Shown in pieces: positions 30,346 through 37,949 of a stretch of 64,000 bases of DNA (within the stretch, counting starts at the first letter, position 1; each line of letters starts with the position of its first letter). The stretch comes from CBDCYN01 sp965224205 (GTDB lineage: Bacteria > Planctomycetota > Phycisphaerae > Phycisphaerales > Phycisphaeraceae), in the NCBI GenBank assembly GCA_965224205.1, contig CBDCYN010000016.1:186001-250000 (forward strand), given 5' to 3'. The translations under genes and the position numbers were made by a program. The notes under the pieces are model-generated. The model saw only the letters and a program-made list of their open reading frames with translations. It made no database searches and was not told the origin of the DNA.

Positions 30346-31305
30346 GTGTGCGCGACTCCCGCCCGTCTCTGGCTGCGTTGCCCCGCCAAGGTCAATCTAG
30401 CCCTATCGGTAGGCCGCGCCGACGCGCAGGGGATGCACCCTTTAGCCAGCTGGATGGTCGGCGTCGAATACGCGGATGAGCTTGTGCTTCGTCGCCTCGA
30501 CCAAGGCCCCAGCCGGTTCGAGATCCGCTTCGATCCGGGCTGCCCGGCAGTGACCGGTTGTCGCGTCGATTGGCCGCTGGAAACGGACCTCGCGTTCCGG
30601 GCCCATCGCTGTCTTGAAGAGCACGCGGGCCAACCTCTGCCCGTGGAGCTGAAGCTCACCAAGTGCATCCCCACCGGGGCGGGGCTGGGCGGCGGGTCGA
30701 GCAACGCCGCGTCGACCCTCGTGGGGCTGCGTCGCTTGTTCTCGCTGGAGGTCGACGCGCAAACCGTCCTGCGCCTAGCGGGTGGGTTGGGCAGCGACGT
30801 GCCGTTCCTCGTGACCGCCGTATTAGGCCGGCCCTCAGCCCTGGTGACCGGCTTAGGAGAAACGGTCGAACCGCGGGTGATGCACCAGGCCCTGGATCTG
30901 GTGCTGATCTTCCCACCGCCGGGCGTGACCTGCCCCACGAACGAGGTCTACCGCGCCTTTGATCGCCTGTTCCCCAGCCCCACCCACACCGACCGTGAGC
31001 CCGCCGACCCGTCACGGGTCCTGGCGTTGATGGAGTCGTCACCGCTAAAGTCGCATTTACTTTTTAATGACCTGGCCCAACCCGCGTACAGCGTGGCCCC
31101 CCGTTTGAAACAGGCCCACGACTTGCTGGAGCGACAGTTGGGCGTGCCGGTGCACGTCACGGGGTCGGGGTCGACGCTGTTCGTACTAGCGCCATCACAG
31201 GCCGCGTGCTCAGAGCTTGCAGAAAGCATTTGGGCCAAGCTTGGCCTGCACGCCATCGCGACCCGGACCCTGCTTGTTTCTCATCCCGAAGGTTCGGGCC
31301 CGTAG
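30346..31305 (+). CDS. ispE: 4-diphosphocytidyl-2-C-methyl-D-erythritol kinase
   Basis: This GHMP kinase phosphorylates CDP-ME in the MEP isoprenoid pathway. The substrate motif RCPAKVNLALSVG lies near residue 10, the ATP motif PTGAGLGGGSSNAA near 100 and GSDVPF near 150, with the C-terminal VTGSGSTLF motif present. The start is set at GTG 30346 because GGAGG sits 7 nt upstream; an earlier in-frame GTG at 30313 has no such site. That gives 319 residues, normal for IspE. It follows the secreted protein gene by about 50 bp and may be co-transcribed with it, without an obvious functional link. Confidence 0.92.
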   Translation: MCATPARLWLRCPAKVNLALSVGRADAQGMHPLASWMVGVEYADELVLRRLDQGPSRFEIRFDPGCPAVTGCRVDWPLETDLAFRAHRCLEEHAGQPLPVELKLTKCIPTGAGLGGGSSNAASTLVGLRRLFSLEVDAQTVLRLAGGLGSDVPFLVTAVLGRPSALVTGLGETVEPRVMHQALDLVLIFPPPGVTCPTNEVYRAFDRLFPSPTHTDREPADPSRVLALMESSPLKSHLLFNDLAQPAYSVAPRLKQAHDLLERQLGVPVHVTGSGSTLFVLAPSQAACSELAESIWAKLGLHAIATRTLLVSHPEGSGP

Positions 31306-31482
31306 CGTTCGGGCAAGACACGGAGGGCGCCAGTCCGCTGCGATACCCACCGTGTATTTTTCGCCACGGGTTGAGGTCGCGACGATTGAACCACCAGACG
31401 AATGGTCGATGCCCGTCTGATCATTGGCCTTGTCTCTGGGCCTCGGTGGCCGGCCGGCCTCAACCCGTGTCGGGGCCCGTCG

Positions 31483-31980
31483 TCACCGCCGGTCGTAGAC
31501 CAGGTCACGCGCCTGTTTGAGCAATTCGGGGGGGACCTCGGGCATCGGGTAATAGAGCTGTAGGTATTCGCGAAGCTGTATCGGCTCAGCGACACGCAGG
31601 TAGACGACCGGTTCGAGGGTTTGAGCCGCGAAGGTAATCGCTCTGGCCAGCCGGTCCGGCGCCGCGGCGAGAAGCAGCTCCCCGTTGGGTTCAAATCGGA
31701 CCGGGATCATTGAGAACTGCCAGGCTTGGCGTCGTGAGATCAGCTCCAGGGCTTCAGGGTCGTGTTCCTGCTGTGATAGATCGATCGTCCCGGTATTGCG
31801 GTGGTATTGCTCGACCCAAGCCTGCTCGATCGAGTGGATCGTCACGTCGAACATCCGCTCAGCGAGCACCCCGAATGGGGTCTTCGTCCTCTTCTGCGCC
31901 TGGCAGATCTCTAGCACCTGCTGCTCGGTCAGTACGCCCTGCTCAACGAGGACCTGCCCGATCTTGATCAATTTTGACAC
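31483..31980 (-). CDS. Stand-alone MshEN / GspE N-terminal-like protein
   Basis: The 165-residue protein matches the N-terminal domain of type II secretion and type IV pilus ATPases, without the ATPase itself. It has KIGQVLVEQGVLTEQQVLEI, then an R-R-Q-A-W-Q-F-x-x-I-P-V-R-F stretch and a PNGELLLAAAPDRLARA region. In MshE and related proteins this domain binds cyclic-di-GMP. It is transcribed away from the CsrA-REC gene, with 465 bp between them. A role as a c-di-GMP receptor is an inference; the canonical binding residues are only partly recognisable by eye. Confidence 0.78.
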   Translation of the reverse strand: MSKLIKIGQVLVEQGVLTEQQVLEICQAQKRTKTPFGVLAERMFDVTIHSIEQAWVEQYHRNTGTIDLSQQEHDPEALELISRRQAWQFSMIPVRFEPNGELLLAAAPDRLARAITFAAQTLEPVVYLRVAEPIQLREYLQLYYPMPEVPPELLKQARDLVYDRR

Positions 31981-32396
31981 CCCGATGGCCCCTTCTCTAT
32001 AGTTTGCCGAATCTTCTGCCGTAAAAATTTAATATCAATCCACCTCACTGGGTTTATCGTCCTCGCGAGGGGGAAAGGTTGACCCACGTCAATTACCACC
32101 AAAACAATGAAGCGTGGGCGGTGACAATAAGAGCGTGTGAGGCGAAAAATTAGGAAGATTCAAGTCGAGAGCTTCGTCCATGTCACACCACCTCCGACGG
32201 TCATACGGCCATGAATACGCTATTCCCATGCCGCAGTCGCCGTGGTCGTTTGACGTTCATGGATTCATTGCGTAACCGGCGATCGGTTGTTCGGGATGCA
32301 ATTCGATCGATCAAAATTCATCCCATGCTCAACAGGGGGAAAATCCGAAAATTTTTCCTAATTTTCCTAAAGATCCAAAGCAATACGTCCGATAAA
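31981..32396. other. Divergent intergenic region before csrA-REC
   Basis: No convincing gene is present. It should contain the promoters of the MshEN-like gene and the CsrA-REC gene. It is AT-richer than its surroundings, with A/T runs near 32340-32372 (GAAAATTTTTCCTAATTTTC). No clear sigma-70 boxes were fixed. Confidence 0.4.
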
Positions 32397-32445
32397 GGAT
32401 AGGAAAGGGGAGGCTCCACACACGCAAGGAGAAAAGGAGCCTACG
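32397..32445 (+). promoter_or_regulatory. GGA-rich leader with hairpin over the ribosome-binding site
   Basis: Five GGA motifs occur within 42 nt (32397, 32402, 32409, 32428, 32436). AGGCTCC (32411-32417) pairs with GGAGCCT (32436-32442); this 7-bp stem hides the AAGGAG ribosome-binding site, and the 18-nt loop presents another AAGGAG. GGA in hairpin loops is the recognised CsrA binding signal, so autoregulation of the downstream CsrA-domain gene is likely. This is an inference from sequence. Confidence 0.6.
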
Positions 32446-33051
32446 ATGCTTGTTTTGGAACGCCGCCCAGGTACATCCATCCGAATTGGTGATAACATCC
32501 ACGTTGAAATCCGAGAGATCCGCAGCCGCAGCTCGGTCAAATTGGCAATCCGTGCCCCGAGACAGATCCCCATTGTCCGTGACGAGCTGATCACTGATCA
32601 ATCGCCGACACACGCCCCACTGGGGACGCCTCAAGGTCTTCGGGTCACCCTCGTCGAAGATAACCTCAGTCATGCAAAGCTGATACGTCACGCTCTGGCT
32701 GAAAACGGCGTTCGTGACATCACGCTCCACAGCACCGGCAATGACGCGATCACGTCCCTAAGCCCTTCGGATCAAGCCGCTCCAGAAGCGGTCAAACCCA
32801 ACCTCATCTTCCTGGACTACATGTTGCCAGATATCACCGGCTTGGACATCCTACGCGAGTTACGTCGCCAAGACGCGTACCGGTCCACCCCCGTTGTCAT
32901 GCTCAGCGTCTCTGGGCAAGAGCAGCACGTCTCTCAATGCCTAGCCAGCGGAGCCAACGCGTTTGTGGTTAAAGAAACCGGGTATGGCCAGTTGCGGGAC
33001 TCCATCGCGAGGGTTGCAGAATTCTGGACACACACCCGGTTGGTTGCGTAA
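32446..33051 (+). CDS. CsrA domain fused to a response-regulator receiver domain
   Basis: This is a 201-residue protein in two parts. Residues 1-55 are a CsrA/RsmA RNA-binding domain: MLVLERRPGTSIRIGDNI, then VEIREIRSRSSVKLAIRAPR and IPIVRDEL, with R45 at the position of the essential RNA-contact Arg44 of CsrA. Residues about 66-190 are a receiver domain: TLVEDN acidic pair, phospho-acceptor D124 in FLDYMLPDITG, a Ser switch residue in MLSVSG and K176 in VVKETG. CsrA normally acts as a ~60-residue homodimer binding GGA in mRNA leaders. Fusion to a receiver implies phosphorylation-controlled RNA binding or dimerisation (inference). The frame is continuous, so this is not a misassembly of adjacent genes. 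A strong AAGGAG precedes the ATG. Confidence 0.92.
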   Translation: MLVLERRPGTSIRIGDNIHVEIREIRSRSSVKLAIRAPRQIPIVRDELITDQSPTHAPLGTPQGLRVTLVEDNLSHAKLIRHALAENGVRDITLHSTGNDAITSLSPSDQAAPEAVKPNLIFLDYMLPDITGLDILRELRRQDAYRSTPVVMLSVSGQEQHVSQCLASGANAFVVKETGYGQLRDSIARVAEFWTHTRLVA

Positions 33052-33302
33052 GAATCTCCATCTGATTGACATATAAAATTTTTGTGTATAAAGAGAGTCG
33101 TGGATGGAGCCTGAAACATGGGAGGCCCGGTCATGGAGGACCTGTCGCGGTTCTGTTGTCTGTAGATTACGGCAGCGTCGTGTTCGGGGCTCCGCAGACG
33201 GTTGAGGCAGCCCAATGCTTTGTCATGGTTGAAATTTCGGGCCAACGGCTCGGCGGGGCGCGCGTCAGCAAGTGGGTTCCTGATCGAACATCGGCCATGG
33301 CT
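33052..33302. other. Spacer after csrA-REC, degenerate repeat remnants
   Basis: No gene is supported. The stretch ATATAAAATTTTTGTGTATA just after the stop is AT-rich. GCGCGTCAGCAAGTGGGTT near 33260 resembles the core of repeat family A, so this may be decayed mobile DNA at the edge of the insertion cluster. Confidence 0.35.
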
Positions 33303-33418
33303 TAGAGCGTATCCCGAAATGGTGTACGACGCCCCCAGCGAGCCGCGACCGTGAGGCAGCGGGTTTCTCGGAATACCCCGACCACTTGACGTCGAACACG
33401 AAAGCGGGAAACGCTCTA
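33303..33418 (+). mobile_element. 116-bp MITE, copy 1
   Basis: It is bounded by TA on both sides, with terminal inverted repeats of about 25 bp (TA-GAGCGTATCCCGAAATGG at the left, complement ending CGGGAAACGCTC-TA at the right). The centre carries the family A core (CAGCGAGCCGCGACCGTGAG). A second copy of exactly 116 bp lies reversed at 61365-61480, with about seven differences by eye. TA-flanked ends suggest mobilisation by an IS630/Tc1-type transposase. Confidence 0.85.
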
Positions 33419-34430
33419 GAGCAACTGGCGTAATTAATCTTGAATAGTCGATAAGCATGATTTATGGCAAGGAGGCCTCGTCATGGCGTATTCGATGGAC
33501 TTGCGGCAGCGTGTGGTGGCGGCGGTGGAATCGGGGGACTCGATCGCATCGGTGGCACGGCGGTTTTCCGTCACGTGGCCGACGGTGCGTGATTGGCCAG
33601 ATCGGGCCCGTGGCGGCGAGTTGATGGCGGGCACACCGGGGCCAAGGGATCGGTGAAGCTCACGGCGGACGATGAGCAGCGGATGCGTCAAGCGGTCGCG
33701 GCGCAGCCGGGCATCACCGCCAAACAATTGATGGCGAGGCTGAGTGTCCCCGTGGTGGAGTCCACCGTCTGTCGGGCGTTGAAGCGGCTGGGGCTGTCGC
33801 TCAAAAGAAGTCGCTGATCGCCGCCGAGCAAGATCGACCCGACGTGGTCGATCGTCGCCGAAACTTCACGATCGCCCGTCGGTTCATCGATCCGGGGAGT
33901 CGGGTGTTTCTCGATGAATCCGGAGCCAAGACGAACATGACGCGTCGGTATGGCTGGTCGTCGATGGGGCAACGTTGCGTCGATCACACGCCCCACGGCC
34001 ATTGGAAAACGGTGACGATGCTTAGCGTCATCCGACTCGAGGGGGTGGTTCAAGACGCGACGATCGTGCTCGACGGGCCGATGAACAGCGAGACGTTCCT
34101 GGCCTACACCCAACAGTGCCTGGCCCCGGCGTTGCGTCGCGGCGACATCGTGGTGATGGACAACCTGTCGAGCCACAAGGTCAAGGGTGTGCGTGAGGCG
34201 ATCGAGGCGGCGGGGGCTGAGGCGTGGTATCTGCCGCCGTATTCGCCGGACCTGAACCCGATCGAGAAGTTGTGGTCGAAGGTCAAGGCGTGGTTGTGTC
34301 GCGTGGGGGCCAAGACGTTGGACACGCTGACCGAGGTCATCGCCGACGCCCTGCGAGCCGTTCATGCCACTGAATGCAGAAACTACTTTGAATCCTGTGG
34401 CTATCAAGAATATTCACGCAATATGCTATA
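33417..34430 (+). mobile_element. IS630-family element, degenerate
   Basis: The proposed ends are imperfect inverted repeats: left TAGAGCAACTGGCGTAATTA then ATCTTGAATAG, right (complement) TATAGCATATTGCGTGAATA then TTCTTGATAG. They enclose a DDE transposase. The left TA is shared with the end of the MITE, and the right end overlaps the left end of the next IS630-type element. Boundaries are inferred from inverted-repeat similarity. Confidence 0.65.
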
Positions 34431-34461
34431 CCTTCCTCGGGTGAGTTTGTCTGATCGGTAG
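33483..34461 (+). pseudogene. IS630-family transposase, frameshifted
   Basis: The reading is split over three frames. The first part (33483-33656) has the helix-turn-helix start MAYSMDLRQRVVAAVESGDS then IASVARRFSVTWPTVRDW. The frame then changes between 33600 and 33640 to give GGHTGAKGSVKLTADDEQRM (to 33817). It changes again near CTCAAAAGAAG (33797-33815) to the catalytic part (FLDESGAKTNM, VVMDNLSSHK, SPDLNPIEKLWSKVK). All three DDE residues survive, but two -1 shifts without strong slippery sites argue for a dead gene. The last frame runs past the element's proposed end to 34461. Confidence 0.8.
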
Positions 34462-35578
34462 AATAGGCTGACGTTAGCGGTTTGATTTTACTACGAAGTC
34501 ACTGGACACAGGAGGCATGGATGCTTCAGATCACATTGACGGACGATGCGGTGGCGGCGTTGGATCGGGGGCGTTTTAGCGATCCAGATCCGCGGGTGCG
34601 GCGGAAGTTGCAGGTGGTTTGGCTCAAGAGCCATGGGTTGGCACATCGGCAGATCGCGGCCTTGGCAGGGGTCAGCAGCCGGACGGTGCAGCGTTATTTG
34701 AATACGTACCTCGACGGTGGGATCGAGGCGTTGAGGCAAAACGGCTACCGGGGTCAGCCCAGTCAATTGAACGCGCACGGCCCGAAGGTCAAGGCGTCTT
34801 TGGAACAACACCCGCCGTCGACGATCCACGAGGCGAGCCATCAGATCACGCAACTCACCGGTCTGCGTCGCGGCCCGACGCAAGTGCGAGCTTTTTTGAA
34901 ACGGCTGGGTCTGCGTCGTCGCAAGCTCGGGGGTGTGCCGGGCAAGCTTGATCAGGCCAAGCATCAACAGCAGCGTGAATTCCTTGAACAGACCCTCGAT
35001 CCGGCTTTGGACGAAGCCGAACGGGGTGATCGCAGGGTTTTTTTGTAGACGCCTGCCACTTCGTCCATGGCGCGTTTCTGTGCTACGTGTGGTGCGTGGT
35101 GAGGCTGTTCATCCGCACGCCCACCGGCCGCCGCCGGCTGAACGTGTTGGGGGCGTTGGATTTCGTGACCCGAGAGTTGGTGACCGTCACGAACACGACG
35201 TACATCACGGCCCAAACGGTCTGCGAATTACTCGAGACGCTCGCGGGGCGTTACCCCGGCCAAGCGATCACCCTGGTGCTGGACAACGCGCGGTATCAAC
35301 GCTGCCGGTTGGTCCAAGATCGGGCCGTGGGGTTGGGCATCGAGTTGATGTTCCTGCCGTCCTACTCGCCGCACCTGAACCTGATCGAACGGATCTGGGG
35401 CCTGCTCAAGAAACGCTGCCTCAACGGCCGGTACTACGAAACGTTCGATCGATTTCAGCAAGCCATCCACGACGGCATCGCCAAGCTGGCCACCGACGAC
35501 AAACCCAACGTCCAAACCCTCATCACCCGCAACTTCCAACACTTCAACAATCGGACAATCTTAGCCGCGTGAGGTATA
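34427..35578 (+). mobile_element. IS630-family element, apparently intact
   Basis: Inverted repeats of about 31 bp match at most positions: left TATACCTTCCTCGGGTGAGT then TTGTCTGAT, right (complement) TATACCTCACGCGGCTAAGA then TTGTCCGAT. TA lies at both outer ends. The element holds one transposase read through a -1 frameshift. It lies 17 bp beyond the stop of the minus-strand acyltransferase-hydrolase gene, with no gene disrupted. Confidence 0.78.
34521..35572 (+). CDS. IS630-family transposase, probable programmed -1 frameshift
   Basis: Starts at ATG 34521 with GGAGG five bases upstream. The first frame (to 35048) encodes DNA-binding helix-turn-helix domains (HRQIAALAGVSSRTVQRYLN; FLKRLGLRRRK). 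It reaches a run of seven T (35038-35044), where a -1 slip restores the catalytic domain: FFVDACHFVHGAF (first Asp), LVLDNARYQ (second Asp) and SPHLNLIERIWGLLKK (Glu). The second frame ends at 35572. T TTT TTT fits the slippery heptamer rule, and frameshifting is common in this IS family. The catalytic residues are intact, so the element may be active. A sequencing error in the T run is the alternative. Confidence 0.8.
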
Positions 35579-35595
35579 TAATACCCTTACTTCTG

Positions 35596-37887
35596 TCAAG
35601 CCTTTCCAAAACGGAGGGCAGATGCTACGGCACCAAGCTGATCTGGGGTCTGTGATGAATCTCGCAATTGTGGATCCGCGGATGCCACGGCGTTACCGTC
35701 TCGTTCAGCTACCTGCACCCCCCACTGCGACAAGCGATCAAGGAACAAAGCGACCTTCTCAAACACCTTCTCACACCCCTCCCCGGTGACGATCACGTGC
35801 CGGTCGAAGTCCATCTCCACCAGCAGCTTTTCTTGCGAACCGAGGTTCTCATAGATCCTCTGACCGCTGTTGGGCTTAACGATCGGGTCGTGGTCGCCCT
35901 GGATCACCAGGGCCGGGGCGGTCACCTCGCTCAGGTGCTTACGGGACGCGGCCATGGCTTTGGTGACCTGACCCAGCCCCGCGGGGTAGTGCACCGCGTA
36001 GTTGATGTCGGGGTTCTCGGTGTCGGCGTTGGAGATCTCTTCATAAGCCTCAAGCGGCAACCCCAGCTTCTTCATCACCTGGTTCCACGCCAGCACCGCG
36101 CCGACCGTGGCCACCCGCCAGTCGCGTAACCGCGCCGGTCCATTGATGGAGAATACCGCGTCGACCAGGCCCTTCTGCGTCGCAGCCAGGTACAGCGCCA
36201 AAACCCCGCCCAGCGAGAAACCACCCAGGACCACTCGGTCGCAGTGCTCGCGCATCGCCACGACCCCACGGATGATCGATTCGATCCACTCGTGCCACGA
36301 TACGGCGGTCAACGCGTTCGGGGCCGTGCCGTGGCCCTTGAGGCTCACCCCGTAGACGCTGTACCCCGCCGCGTGCAGATGCTCAGCCAGCGGCCGCATC
36401 TGGGCTGGGGCCGAGAGGTACCCGTGCACCAAGACGACCCCGGTCTTCGCGTTAGGGGCGTCTAAGAAAAATGGCTCACCGACCTCGGCCGGCCGGCACG
36501 CATCCACCGAGCACGCCTGTTGATAGTCGCGGTGGAACCGCTGCCGATCGGCCCGGTGCACCGCTTCACGCACGCGTTGGCGCAGCTTCACCTCGGAGAA
36601 GGCGATGTGCCTCCGCACCGCAGACACCACCGGCTCGACCGGCTCGATCTCGTTGGCGATCACGTCCACGGTGTTACGCAGCCGTACCTCGTGGAAGTCA
36701 TACAGCCCGCGGAGCTTGTGATGGGCTACCCTGTACGTGTCCTTGTGATCCTCGATCACACCGCACTGCTTAGCCAGCGTTAAGACGCTCTTAAGTGGCT
36801 CGAACCCCTCGCGGGCCGAACGGGTCAGCAACGGTGTTAACCCCTTCCGCAGGTGCGGGTGCAGACGCAGCCCGGGGTGCTGGCGCAGATCCATCGCGGC
36901 CAGGTACAGCGCCCGGTGCAGCTGCTCGGCGGGCACCATGTCCCGCTTCAACGCACGCAGGCTGTAGCAGAATAGGTGGTCGAAATTCACCTCGGTGTTC
37001 TGGTAAATAGATCGCATCGCGTGGCGGGTCAGACGCTTGGCCTGTTGCTTAAGCAGCAGGTCGTGTCCCCATCGCTGCGAGACAAGACCCGCCACCCGGC
37101 GGAGGATATCTGTGGGCTTATCGAGGAACGATCCAACCTCGATCGCGTCGCCGAAGCGGATGCTCATATCGGTATCACCCAATAGCATCTTGCCCTCGAC
37201 GCGCAGCTCCTCGTCTAGCCGGGTGCTGATGTCGGCCCGCATCAGCTTCGCCAGCCGCAGGAATAGGTTCTCATCAGGTCGAAGCGGGTAGTACGTGATC
37301 GTCACCGGCACGACCACCGTGCCCTGCGCGCACAGGTCGTTGGCCGCGTCGATGTGATACCGCTGCTGGATGTCATCGACGGTGGGCGTATTCCCGTCGG
37401 CGATCGCCGTGATGCACCGCCGCCGGGCCATCTCGGCCTTGAGCGCCAGCAACGCCGCCCCGGTGTGCGGCGGGCCTTGCCGCAGCGGGTTGTCGAGCTT
37501 GAGCCGACCCTGCTCGATGATCTTCTTGTTCTTGACCATCACCCCTTCAGGGTAGATCACCCACCCGTGGCGGCCGGTGAGAAGATCACGGATAATCGTC
37601 CGGTTGCGCAGCGGCTCGTGGGTCGAGATATTCCCACATGCCCGTAGGTACTTCCCTAACGCCCCGGTAAAAAGCGTATGATCCGCGAGGCAGCGCACCG
37701 GCTGCTGGACGCTGCGGTAGATCGCGTACGGGATCAGCATCGTCTCGAACCGTGTAAAGTGATTGACCACGAACAGGGTCGGGCGGTCGACGAGGTTTTG
37801 TTGCCCCGTGACGCGCATCTTCAGTCGCAGGACGCGCTCCATCGCCCTTAAGAAGACCCCCGTCGCTTTGTAGGTTCGTAGTCCCAT
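35596..37887 (-). CDS. PlsC-type acyltransferase fused to an alpha/beta hydrolase
   Basis: The 763-residue fusion starts with a glycerolipid acyltransferase domain (about 1-270). This has VVNHFTRFETM, in which the usual H-x4-D is H-x4-E, and IYPEGVMVKNK. A helical middle region of unknown type follows (about 280-460). The C-terminal alpha/beta hydrolase (about 480-735) has VVLVHGYLSAP, nucleophile Ser in GGFSLGGVLAL, Asp in GDHDPIV and His in FDRHVIV. It may move or trim acyl groups of membrane lipids. It is the last minus-strand gene after the fatty-acid degradation genes, 62 bp beyond the acyl-CoA dehydrogenase stop, so co-transcription is likely. Substrates are unknown. Confidence 0.85.
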   Translation of the reverse strand: MGLRTYKATGVFLRAMERVLRLKMRVTGQQNLVDRPTLFVVNHFTRFETMLIPYAIYRSVQQPVRCLADHTLFTGALGKYLRACGNISTHEPLRNRTIIRDLLTGRHGWVIYPEGVMVKNKKIIEQGRLKLDNPLRQGPPHTGAALLALKAEMARRRCITAIADGNTPTVDDIQQRYHIDAANDLCAQGTVVVPVTITYYPLRPDENLFLRLAKLMRADISTRLDEELRVEGKMLLGDTDMSIRFGDAIEVGSFLDKPTDILRRVAGLVSQRWGHDLLLKQQAKRLTRHAMRSIYQNTEVNFDHLFCYSLRALKRDMVPAEQLHRALYLAAMDLRQHPGLRLHPHLRKGLTPLLTRSAREGFEPLKSVLTLAKQCGVIEDHKDTYRVAHHKLRGLYDFHEVRLRNTVDVIANEIEPVEPVVSAVRRHIAFSEVKLRQRVREAVHRADRQRFHRDYQQACSVDACRPAEVGEPFFLDAPNAKTGVVLVHGYLSAPAQMRPLAEHLHAAGYSVYGVSLKGHGTAPNALTAVSWHEWIESIIRGVVAMREHCDRVVLGGFSLGGVLALYLAATQKGLVDAVFSINGPARLRDWRVATVGAVLAWNQVMKKLGLPLEAYEEISNADTENPDINYAVHYPAGLGQVTKAMAASRKHLSEVTAPALVIQGDHDPIVKPNSGQRIYENLGSQEKLLVEMDFDRHVIVTGEGCEKVFEKVALFLDRLSQWGVQVAERDGNAVASADPQLRDSSQTPDQLGAVASALRFGKA

Positions 37888-37949
37888 ATCAATCTTTAGT
37901 ACGTATTCGGTTTAATGCCGGTGTGCTGCCCGCGACAAGAACCCGCTGC

